NCBI GenBank assembly: GCA_017979445.1
Contig: CM030711.1
Span: 40,409,560-40,473,559, forward strand
Source of the DNA: Akebia trifoliata
Lineage: Eukaryota; Streptophyta; Magnoliopsida; Ranunculales; Lardizabalaceae
Length of the DNA stretch: 64,000 nt
Direction of reading: 5' to 3'
This document shows positions 1-12,400 of the stretch, piece by piece (within the stretch, counting starts at the first letter, position 1; each line of letters begins with the position of its first letter). The position numbers were made by a program, and so were the translations under genes. Below the pieces are notes generated by a model, which did not search any database, was not told the DNA's origin, and saw only the letters and a list, made by a program, of their open reading frames with translations.

Positions 1-408
1 GGTTCTGATGTTTGGGTGAACTTAAATATTATTTAGTCTTGCAACTAGGGTTTATATTGAGTACAAAACTGGACGGCTCCCTTATTTTTTTTTCTTGAAA
101 TTAGTGACATCTCATTCAAGTGTGTTGATGTTCCATGGATAATCATTTTCTTTGATGATAAATCAAAAGAAGGTTTAAACACAGGATAGTAGATGTTTTC
201 TACTTGAGTTACCAAAAAAAAAAAAACACTTTTATCTCTCATTTCTATTCAGGATTTTATATTGTAAAAATCAACATCTAATGACTTTGGTTGCGTTTTG
301 CTACTACAGATGATCAAACCTTATAAGATCTTTTCATAGAACTACTTTGTTATGTCCCAGAGTTCACTTTCCAGCAGAGAACCTTAGTTTTATTTTGTTT
401 TGTTACAG
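1..408 (+). other. Partial intron of citrate synthase gene
   Basis: AT-rich sequence upstream of the first visible citrate synthase exon, ending in a pyrimidine-rich tract and the acceptor AG at 407-408. The residues that should precede ERLKKLK in this family are not encoded here, so it is read as the 3' part of an intron whose donor lies outside the window. Confidence 0.75.
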
Positions 409-3400
409 GAGCGCCTGAAGAAATTAAAAGCTGAACATGGAAAAGTTCAACTTGGTAACATCACCGTTGATATGGTAAAAATATTTATATCGGTTAAACT
501 GCACAGTTGTCTTTATGTTTGTCTAATTTCCCAATTTTACAACCTTAGAACAACATGTAACTTTAGTTTGAATTATCCGTGCCTTATAATTTGGAAGGTA
601 ATTGGTGGGATGAGAGGAATGACAGGGATGCTGTGGGAAACCTCTTTACTTGATCCAGATGAGGTATATTACCGTATATACATTATTGAAGTTATTACAA
701 CACAGGAGTTTGATTGTTTAAAGGTCTGTGGAATTCCTGAAAAATTCTATGCTCTTAGACTGGAATATGAATTTTGGAGCAATGCTTTTCAGGGAATTCG
801 TTTTAGGGGTCTCTCTATTCCTGAATGCCAGAAAGTATTACCAGCTGCAAAGCCTGGGGGTGAGCCATTGCCTGAGGGTCTTCTGTGGCTTCTTCTGACT
901 GGGAAGGTAATCTTTTTTTTTTGGCTACATGTATGAAATCTTTAAGAATTCTTTTATAGTTGTCTTCATGTGCAGTTATTATATATTTTTCAACATTGTA
1001 AAACACTAGAAAAGAATCCTTTCTACTGTGGTGGAAAGTGTATGAACATTTGATTTGCAACATTTCGATCAACGTTAAAACCTTGCTATTTCATTGGTCC
1101 AGAAACTTCAATGAGTGTTCGGGATATTCTTTGTAGGTTTGATTTTCAATTGGGGTTCAATTGTAAATTCATAGTCGTTGTGTGCTTTTTCATTTGATTT
1201 GGTTTGTATTTGTAATCTTTTTGCAAAAAAAAGAGCCTGTAATTTGTTAACCTGGTCAGAGCTCTGGATCCAAATTACCTTGTCTAGATCCAATACTTGT
1301 CAGAATGTAAATTTTTTTAGCTGATTCAATTCCTGTGTTGTGACATGAGGAGTACTTGAATAGGGAAGATGAGAAGAAAGCTGCTATTCTGTTTGTGCTA
1401 AAGGAGTTGGGAATTTGATGGCCCACCGGAGATCTTTCAGAAAAAAATAACTACCTAATTGGATGATCATTTTAATTCATTCTATAGGCATTTTCCTGGA
1501 TTTGTCCTGTTTTTTTTTTTTTTTTTTTTGGGGTGGGGGGGAGGTGATTGTCTGAGAGAATTTGAGACTGTATGGTTACTATTATTTGGATGGGTCTTTT
1601 TTGGGTCCTTAGATAACTCTTGAGTAGTTATCATCATAGGTTGTAACCCCACTGCATGCGCAACCCTATATACAATGCAAGTGGCTAAGACTTCTTCCTC
1701 TTGATCATGCCTTGTGCAAATGTTAATCTTGAAATCTATATCAAAGAAGCGGAAGTCTTACCATATTGACGGGGGCATTAAATCTTGAAGAGTAGATTTT
1801 AGTTTTTATTTAGATTTCTGTTTTAGGGCTTTAATTATATGTTTTTATGGCTTATTTTTCATGTTTTATTGGCCCATGGTCTTAGTATACTATTTAGGGG
1901 CAGTTTAGTAACTTATTTTATCTTTTATTTAAGTTTATTAGGATTTGAAAATTAGGAGAGAGAAAGTTACGAAAATTAGGTTTATTTATTCTGTATTTTA
2001 GTTTGACTAGGATTCTTGATTTATTTTCTTTATATAGATTGTATTAGGGTTTATTTATGAAGAGAATGAAGGGAATAAACAAGAAAATTTTGTTTTCTTT
2101 TGAATGTTGGTGCATTCAATATGGTTGATGCCATGGAAATCATTGGGGTGAATCTAAGGTAAATATTATTTTTTTCTTTTTTTAATTTTCTTCTTATCCT
2201 CTATCTCTTCTTCAATCCATCTTTTCTGTTTTTTTATTTATTATTATTTGTGAGAGATCACAAAACCTTTAATCCTTTCAAGAAACTAGGCGTTGTTTCC
2301 AAATTGAATGATTCTACTTCTTTTTCCTTGTATTTCTCCTCGAACTCCTTGATTCCATAAGTTTGTTTTCCCTCTTCTTCTTTCTTCTTTTTTCCCTTCT
2401 TTTTTTAAAGTTTAATTTTAAGATTGCTGTAATCTCTCTCTTTCCCTCTGGGTCTGTCAGGCAAGCCGGCCATGTGGCATAGTCCTTATCTCTCTTAGCT
2501 TCCGTTTTCCACACTGTAACAAAGGGACTTACCTTTGTGAAGGTTTGCATTATACACGTGGGGGTTGGAGAGCTGTTGCTCTGCCAGTTGGTTGAGTGAG
2601 CCTTCGCTTCCTCTGGTTCCTTCTCTTTACTTGCTTTCAGGCCCTTTAACTTAAGAAGAGGGGGGTACTCGTGGTGCTACGAGAGAGAAAAAAGAGAACT
2701 CTCTTTCATATTTCATTGACCATCATTTCTTTATTCTCAATTCTTGAAACCCCTTTCTTAATTATTGATTATTGATTCTTGAAATCCCTTTCTTGATTCT
2801 TGATTCTTGAAACCTACAAACCCCATTCTATTTTACCCTTAATCCTTCCCCACTTTCTTTAACCCTTCATTTATCTCTTTTCCAAATCTTTAACCCTTAA
2901 TCATTTCTTTACTCTACTTTAACCATTTTCATTGGGATTGTGGTCGTACTTGTACAAAATCATAATTAAATTACCCTATCCTACCCAAATCCTTACCCAA
3001 TCCTCCCTAACCAGATTTCCCTAAAACCATCATCATTTTCTTATCTCCCCTTATCGTCCTGCATCACATATGCCCTACTTTTCAGGCTCATTGGCCTCAA
3101 TGAATGTATGGTCCACCCCCCGTGGTGAATCTACACCCCACAAATTTGAGTATGTTTCCATCATGGGCTTGGACCCAGTGTTTTTATCCATGGAACTGTT
3201 CATGCAGCCCACGATGAAAAACAACTAAAATTAAAGGTTAGATATCCCTGGCTGGGCTGATAATGAGAATTAGGTTTACCAAGAGGGGTCAAACTATTAT
3301 GGGTTGGTGGCCCCAAATTTTTTGACTTGGCTAATGTTTATTTGTGGCCTCACTGACAAGTCATATATTTCTCTTAAATTTGCATAAATTAAAGTGGTAC

Positions 3401-6400
3401 TTCTATTTACAGATCCATACTTTCTCTCTGAACATTGTTTGAAAGGTATTTCTTCTATCTAAGTTGAGACGAGCTCAAATCAGTGAGAGAATTGGTGAAA
3501 TATAAAGCCTAAAGCTTCTTCCCAAACTGATGGGTAGAAACTGTAAATTAGGCCCCTACATTGTGGGCAAATGTATTCATTTTGCACCTGTTGGTCAACC
3601 CCTTTTCATTCTATCTACAGCCTTTTCTTTGGCCTTCATTATTCTCTCTTATTAAGATATCCTTCATTTGCCTAATTTGCTTCTCTATCTCAAGAAAAAG
3701 GAAAGAAATATGGAATGCATACATAAATTAAATATGAAATTCCCGGCAAGATATTATTTCTGCTAAATTTCTTGCTTAAGATTATCTTCGTAGTTTGTAA
3801 ATATAATTGTAATTTCACTGGCCCATGATAAGGATCTGCCTACTCCATTGTTCTTTGGAGTTTGGACTTTCTAGGTATAAATATCCTTTGGCACTTGTCA
3901 TCATGATCATCATCTAAGCCTCTTCCCAAAAAATATTTGCCATTTTATAATACTGCCACTTGAAATTTTCAGGATTAAGCATGCCTTTTTATACATCTTA
4001 GGTACCAAGTAAAGAGCAAGTAGATGCACTATCCAAGGAATTGCAAAGTCGTGCAGCTGTTCCAGGTTTGTAGCTTACTATTATCCCTTTCATAGCTTGA
4101 GTGCCATGTGAAATTATATGGATGCACATGCACATGCATAGTCATTAATATGCACATTTAACAAGAGTTTCTAGACTCTTTGAGTCTGCCACACATTCAG
4201 GATGACATTAAAATTTTCAGAAGATGCTGTATGTTGTCCGTTTTTCTATTTCATTGCCTTAAGTATATTTCACTGTTACACAACAATAGTAGTAATAGAA
4301 TAATATTTAATTATAATCATAATAAAATTGCATTCTTTTATAATGATGTTGATTACTGAGACTTTATTTAGATGAATTGCTACTTGCTCGTGCAAATAGT
4401 AGTACTTATACTGTTAATAGTATATTTCATAGCCACTGTCTGTAAGAAAAATAAAATAAAATAAAAACCATTTCATATGCTAATCTCAATTGAAATTTCA
4501 CTTCCCTCTGAAAATTATGTAGTAGATGGCATTTACCTTTTTGTCCTTACATCTAGGTAAGGCTTTAAAACCTCATCATTTTTAGAGGATCTTTATATTT
4601 GGTTGCAGATCATGTGTATCAAGCCATCAGTTCTCTCCCTGTGACAGCTCATCCAATGACTCAATTTGCAACAGGCGTTATGGCACTTCAGGTTGAGAAA
4701 TGGACATAATAGTTTCCAGTTTTTTTTTTCCTGTTCTGGTGTGCTTGTGTACGTTCCTATTCAATTTTCAAGTAATCACCTCAATTAGCTTCAAGTACTA
4801 GGCTAACAGAATATCTCCACCCCTCTCCCCCCTTCCCACCACCACCTAAACACATGGAAAACAAAAGTAGCAAAATAGATTGAACTTCTCTCGAGTAAGT
4901 TAAATTGACAATCTCATTTGTTTGTTATTTGCTTTCAGGTTCAAAGTGAATTTCAGAAGGCATATGAGAATGGGATTTCAAAATCAAAGTAAGGTCTTTT
5001 AAATGGTTATGTTTGTAAGATGGTTCGTTCTGTTTCGGATGTTTCAGTGAAACATTACAGTTTTGGCTGAGTGGAACGGAACATTGACCCAATGCTTTAT
5101 ACTGTCTCGGAATGTTTCAGTCGAGACTGTCTCGGTTTTTCTCCTGACTGATGCATTGCCTTGAGACGAGATTCTAAAACTTGGTTGTGACAACTTCTTC
5201 AGTTATGTATGTGCTCTTATTTAATATTGTTTCATTTATAGGTACTGGGAACCCACTTATGAGGACTCACTCAATTTGATTGCTCAAGTTCCAGTTGTAG
5301 CTTCTTATGTTTACCGAAGGTAATTAAAGCAAATTTTTAACTCATTTATCAGTTTACTCAAGAACTAGTTTGTTGGAATAGCCCATTCGCCACCTCAACC
5401 CTGCAAAAAACTAAAAGTTTGTTGGTGTAATAGTCTGTTAAAATCTTATTAAAACGCATTTGATTCTTCTATTTGGGAAACTTAAAACAACCTTCCAAAT
5501 TTGTTCCAGAGTTCGTTATTTTTGTTTTGGAAGGTTCCAGAGTTCATTGTTGTACTATGTAGTAACTTATTATGTAAATAGCTTTTATTTAGTTCATAAA
5601 TGAGCACATATGGTTCTCATACTTGATTCTTTTATTCGGAAAACTTCAAGCTTGTAAACACCCTATATTTTCATAGTGTGGACGCTTCCTTTCTCAGAAA
5701 AATTTCTGTTCTAGGCATCTGTGCCCCGGTCTCCTGACATGGCTATTTAAACAAAACCTAATAGTTCATTATGATATTTTGTTCTACTTATTTACCCTTT
5801 ATATAGTTATAAAATTCTAACATATTTATGTCTATATATGTTCACACTTTTTTTGAAGAGCGATATTTGCACTCATTTTATAGTTCTGTTTAGTGAGATT
5901 TATTTAATAATGCATTAGTCCGTACTATCCCATTACTCTATGGACATGCCAACAAGCTAGGATTTCTAGGGTTACTTTTATAAGCAATACCCAACATACT
6001 GGGATTTCTATCACTCTATGCACCTTTTATTGTGGTTAGTGTGCCAAGCAGCTATAATAGAATTAATTTGATTTCTTTCCTCTGCTTTGAAGGATTTATA
6101 AGGATGGGAAAATTATACCTGTGGATCATTCTCTGGATTATGGCGCTAATTTTTCGCACATGCTTGGATTTGATGATCCCAAAATGCTGGAGCTCATGAG
6201 ACTATATGTTACCCTTCATAGGTGGGTATTGTTTATATCACTGTCCAGGCTGTATTGTATGGTCTCTGTCGCTGCAGAGTGCAGAGTTCTATGTGCTATT
6301 TTCTTTCTTTCTTCCTTCCATAAATATTCAGGCACATATAGTGGAGAAATTTAACTCTGTCAATCATTACCTAACATATGTATGTTCACGGTGTGTTGCA

Positions 6401-9400
6401 GTGACCATGAAGGTGGAAATGTTAGTGCTCACACTGGTCATCTTGTAAGTGACCATATATTCAATTTGATGCTCTTAGTATCTGTTTGAATGTTTGTAAT
6501 ATTCACAGTAGTTATCCGTTTGTATGTTTGTAATAATGATTGTTTTCTTTTTATATGTTTGAAATATTTATAGTTATTCTGATACACTCTGCTGTTATAC
6601 TGGGTGAGTACTGTTCAAAGACTCAAGCATTTATCCACCGTATTTAACTGTGTTCACTGTTGCAATGCTTAATTGGCAGGTTGCTAGTGCCCTTTCAGAT
6701 CCCTACCTTTCCTTTGCGGCTGCATTAAATGGTTTAGCCGGTCCCCTCCATGGTTTAGCTAATCAGGTATATTCCTTTACTGATACTCTCTCTCTCTCTC
6801 TCCCCCCCCCCCCCCCCCCCCAACCCCCCCACACACACACACACACACACGCACGCACGCACAATTATTGTTATTTTACTTATATAAAAAAAAAAACAAT
6901 TATTGTTATTTGGAGTAAAAATTGTAATTAAAATGCTTGCTACTTGGTAGTATGGTAAAAAGGTTGAAATTATTCATTTGACATTCTCATATTAGTAGAT
7001 TTACTGGACTCTGAAGTCAAAAATGCTGAAAAGGATTGTGGAGATTGCAAAAGAAAAGCATGTACTGTGAGGCATACCTAGAACAGAGAAGCTGTCATCC
7101 AAGCATTTTTTTTTGATAACCAAAGTAGTTATTGAAAAGAGAACAAAGAGTCCTCGAAGAAGGTACAAGAAAAGGAAAAAGTGAAAAAACAAGAGAAGAA
7201 AAAATGAAAAAAACAATACCTCAGCACCCACAAGCAATCAGCCTCCACTCACAAGATCCCACCTAGACAAGACATCTTCAAACCTGAGCCCTCTAAACTC
7301 CACAAAACTTTTAAAGTCTCAAAGGAATTATATGCTGCAAAATGAAGGAAAAATGGAGCCCAATGCCTGCCTAACCAATGGTCTTATTTCACTAAATCAG
7401 CATCTGAACAGGCCTCTTGAGATTCCTACTTTTAGTATGAATATTGTTAGGGGTAATAAGTTATTATTAGTAGGGGTCTTTTTTCTTTCTGGTTATCATA
7501 TATAATAGATTGAGTAGCTAGGGTTGGACTTAATTTCGACTCCTCCCACTTTTCTCCAATCTCTTCTTCTATTCTCCTTCTCAAACTCTTAATCTACAAA
7601 TATGAAGCATGGAGTTTATTTTCCTGTTAGAAGGAGCTCATGCATGGTGCCGCCCATGAATACTTTATCAGAATGGAAAGTTGTTTATGTTAGTTGAGTC
7701 CCTGGTTCCCCAGCAGATTGACCCACAATAATACTCAGTGTTTCTCATAATTTGACCAGGTCGCCATGAGTAGGACTCCGAAACTCTCCCTCTTATTTCT
7801 TCTATGGGAAACCAGTGTAGTATTGGTATTCCTGTGTGTTGGAACATTGACTTTTATGACATGGGACCTGATTAGAACTTAACATCAGCTGTGGTTTATA
7901 CTGGAATTAACTTTCCCTAATAGTTGAAACACTTTACATTTCTGTATATTCATTGTATTAGTAGGTAGATTGTGCTTCTGCAAAACAGGAAATTTAGGTT
8001 CTTTAAATACATACATGCATGTCCAGTGTGTAAAACAGTTAGGCACGACCAATTAAAAAATAAAATAAGCACGCATGTTTTCTACCGTATAGTCGATAAA
8101 CCTTCTCAAATAAGTTCCATTTTAAAATTTCGAACAATGTTAACACTTTCAAACAAGGTTGGCACTTCTACTTCTTGCAAATTGAAAAGGCTGAGGAACA
8201 AAGTAATATTTCTGTTGTGGTAGATATTCTTTTTTCCTTTGAAATAAATGTGTCATTTAGAATATATATTTTTGAAGCCAAAATCTTATTATAGGCCCAC
8301 ATTCAGGCTCACTGATCCCATGAATACTCTTTCTCTATCTATTGCTAAAGTAGTGGAAGCTTGTGAATCAATAGATTTGATAGATTGTTTTCAATGGAAT
8401 ACTTAAAATCAATTTGAATCAATAGATTCAATTGATAAACAAACAATAACTTGAAATAAAATAAAACATAAAGCTAAAAAGTAATAAGAGAAGATAATTA
8501 AATTGTTATATATTGATTAATTGTTGATTTTCGGATTTGGGGTTTCTTACATAGATAACTCCATCATAACAACTTAGAATTCTACTAAAATACCAAAAAT
8601 TAACATTCCTAACCTATCTATAACATAATACTAACTTTCTAATCCTATTAGAATTCAAATTAGACACTTCTAATTATAGCCTAAATAATAGAAATGAATT
8701 TAAAACAAATTAGAAACTAATAAGGAATTGTATTCCTAACATAACTATGAAATAGAAATCCTACTAGAACTAGAAATAGAAATCCTATGAAACTGTAATT
8801 AGGATTGTAGATGTTCTACATTAGGCCCCCGTTCCTGAAGTAAACTCGTCCTCGAGTTACTCTTGAAGGCCTTTTTTATTTTTTATTTGTTTTCCATTCA
8901 TCTCTCGCTCTAATCCACTTTCAGTGATATTTGTTCTTCAGACGTAGATTAAAGAATAATAGACTATAGCATATCATCAAGTAAATTCTTCACATAAACA
9001 TTATCGTTTATCTTCTTCAAAATATGTAGGGGTTCAATTTTCTTCAACTTGGGTTTCTTGTAAATTTTGGAAGGGAAAACAATATTTACTAAGATAAACC
9101 ATGACCAAGTCTTCTTTTTCATATCTCTTGAATCTTTTATCGACACCGATTTTGTACTTATTAGTAGAAGTTTCAAGGTTCTTTTTCAGTTGTTCCTTCA
9201 CTATGGCATGTTCTTTCAAATTCATCCCATAACGGGACGGATTTGGGAGACTTGCACCAGGCACCAAATCGGTCTGGTGTTATATATTCCTCATAGGAGA
9301 CAATGAATTCGACATTTTCGAAGGAAGAACACGAGAAAATTCGTCAAGGAGGGGTTGAACTTGATGAAAAACTTGAGTAGGAGGGTCTCGGTTGGAAGTT

Positions 9401-12400
9401 TGCACTACCATCAGGAACACTTGACTTGTTTCCTTTAAATCCTTGTTGATGTTGGTAGAAACAAAGCATGTTTTATTCTTCTTGGTTGGTTGGGTAGTCT
9501 TGGGCTTTGAATGGGAAGGGGGTAAGATCACTTTGACATCATTATGCATGAAAGAATAGGTGTTGGCTTTGTGACGTAGCGGAAGCGTGTGAATCAATAG
9601 ATTCGATAGATTGTGTTCAATGGAATTACTCAAAATCAATTTGAATTAATAGATTCAATTGATAAACAAGAAATAGCTTGAAAGAAGATAAAGCATAAAG
9701 CTAAAAAGTTATTAAAAGAGAAAAGATAATTGAATTGATTATTAATTATTAATTTTCCAATTTGAAACTCTTTATATAGATAACTTCATCAGAACAACTT
9801 GTAATCCTACTAAAATACTAAAAAGTAATATTTCTAACTTATCTATAACATAATACTAACTTTCTAATCCTATTAGAACTCAAATTGGAGATTTCTAAAC
9901 ATTTCTAATTATAATTTAAATAATAAAAATGAATTTAAAACAAATTAGAAATTAACAAAGAATTATACTCTTAACATAACTATGAAATAGAAATCTTACT
10001 AGAAGTAGAAATAGAAATCCTACTAGAAATATAAATAAAAAAGAAATCTAATAAAATTAGAAAACTACTTAGAGCTGTAGATGTTCTACATTAGGCCCTT
10101 TTTCTTTGAAAAAAACTCGTCATCGAGTTTTTTTTTAAGGCCTTTTTATTTTTCTTGTTTTCCATTCATCTCTCATTCTAATCCACTTCCAGTGATATCT
10201 GTTCTTCAGACTTTGTTTAGAGAATATAATTGACCATGGCATATCATTTGGTAAATCTATCACATAAGCATTATTGCTTATCTTCTCCAAGATATGAAAG
10301 GGTTGAATTTTCTTCAACTTGGTCTTGTAAATTCTGGCGGGAGAACAATAAGATAAACCATAACCAAGTCTCCTTTTTCATACCTCTTGAATATTCTATC
10401 GACACCAATTTTGTACTTGTTAGTATAAGTTTCAAGGTTCTTTTTCATTGTTCCTTCAATATGTCATGTTTTTTCAAACTCATCTCATAACGGGGTAGAT
10501 TTGAGAGACTTGCATCGGGCACCAAATCGGTGTGGTGTTGTATATTCCTCATAGGCAATAATGAATCCGACATTTCCGAAGAAAGAACACAAGAGAATTC
10601 GTCAAGGAGGGGCTGCACTTGATGAAAAAGTTGAGTAGGAAGGTCTTGGTCGGAAGGTTGCACTACCATTGGGAACACTTAACTTGTTGCTTTTAAGTTT
10701 TCGTTGATGTTGGTAGAAATAAAGCATGTTCCACTCTCCTTTGCTGGTTGGGTAGCCTTGGTCTTTGAATGGGAAGGGTGTAAAATCACTTTGACACCAT
10801 TATGCATGAAAGAATAGGGGTTGGCTTTGTCTCAATAGGTGACATCATTATCATGAAGCCAAGGCCTTCCCAAGAGAATATGACATGCTCTCATTGGGAT
10901 GATGTCACAAATAACCTCATCATTATATTGTCAAATACTAAAAGAAAGAGAGCATTGACTTGTCACATTTTTCTTGCATTCATCGTCCACCCAACCTATA
11001 GAATAAGGTGTAGGATGTTGCGTAGTGGGTAGCTTGAGTGCATCGACCATGTGGCTTGAAATTATATTTTTCGAACTTCCACTATCTATAATTAATTGAC
11101 ACAACTTGCCTTGCATCTTGCATGTAGTTTGGAAAAGACTATGTCAAGTTGAAGGAACAACATGTTGTATTGGCATTAAGTTGCGAATAATGCAGTTGAG
11201 ATGTTCACCTTTGTCAAACTTTTCGAATTGGGCTTCCAACTCAGTTTCAATGATGAATTCTCCTTCACCAATCATGAATGTGGATTGTAGCAAGAGCTCT
11301 GATACCACTTGACGTAGCGGAAGTGTGTGAATCAATAGATTCAATAGATTGTGCTCAATGAAACGCTCAAAATCAATTTGAATTAATAGATTCAATTGAT
11401 AAACAAGCAATAGTTTGAAAGAAAATAAAGCATAAAGCTAAAAAGCAATTAAAAGAGAAAATATAATTGAATTGATTATTGATTGGTTGATTATTAATTT
11501 TCGGATTTGGAGCTCCTTATATAGATAACTCCATTATAACAACTTGTAATCCTACTAAAATACTAAAAATTAATATTCCTAACCTATCTATAGCATAATA
11601 CTAACTTTCTAATTCTATTAAAACTCAAATTGGAGACTTCTAAACACTTTTAATTATAGTTTAAATAATAAAAACGAATTTAAAACAAATAAGAAACTAA
11701 CAAAGAATTGTATTCTTAACATAACTATGAAATAGAAATCCTATTAGAAGTACAAATAGAAATCCTATTAGAAATAGAAATAGAAATAGAAATCGAAATC
11801 TAATAGAATTAGAAAATTACTTAGAGTTGTAGATGTCCTACATCATTTTGCCTCGGTAACTGACATCATTATCATGAGGATATGACATGTTCTCATTGGG
11901 ATGATGTTAAATAATCTCATCCTTATATTGCCCAATGTTAAAAGAAAGAGAACATTGGCTTGTCACATTCTTCTTGTATTCGTCGTCCACCCAACCTATA
12001 GAATAAAGTATAGGGTGTTGCGTAGTAGGTAGCTTGAGTGTATCGACCATATAGCTTGAAATTATATTTTCCGAACTTTTACTATCTATAATTAATTGGC
12101 ACAACTTACCTTGCACCTTGCATGTAATTCGGAAAAGACTATTTCAAGTTGAAGGATTAATTTGTTGTACTGGTAATAAGTTGTGGATAATACAACGGAG
12201 ATGTTTTATCTTCTTCAATTCAGTTGTAGTGATGAGTTCTCTTTCACCAGCCATGGAACGTGGATCATAGCAAAAGCTCTGATACCATTTGACGTATTGG
12301 AAGCGTGTGAATCAATATATTCGATAGGTTGTGTTCAATGGAACTCTCAAAATCAATTTGAATCAATAGATTCAATTGATAAACAAGCAATAGCTTGAAA

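Larger units (their letters stand above)
9572..11845 (-). mobile_element. Same-family Ty3/gypsy copy nested in the outer copy
   Basis: A 2274 bp element: 5' LTR 11310-11845, primer site 11296-11307, internal region 10094-11309, 3' LTR 9572-10093 (minus orientation). It is flanked by CTTTG (9567-9571) and TTTTG (11846-11850), a 5 bp duplication with one change. Outer sequence breaks off at GGCTTTG before 9572 and resumes at CCTCGGTAACTGACATC after 11850. The intact inner copy reads GGCTTTGTCTCAATAGG at the corresponding point (10820s), which confirms the insertion site. Confidence 0.92.

Noticed and set aside
2314..2550. Lys/Arg-rich minus-strand frame
   Set aside because: It is translated from the T/C-rich tract inside the LTR at 1767-3066.
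6650..6931. Open frame with a Pro- and His/Thr-rich run
   Set aside because: Only its first part is real (citrate synthase exon 6680-6766); the rest is translation of the (CT)/(C)/(AC) microsatellite in the intron.
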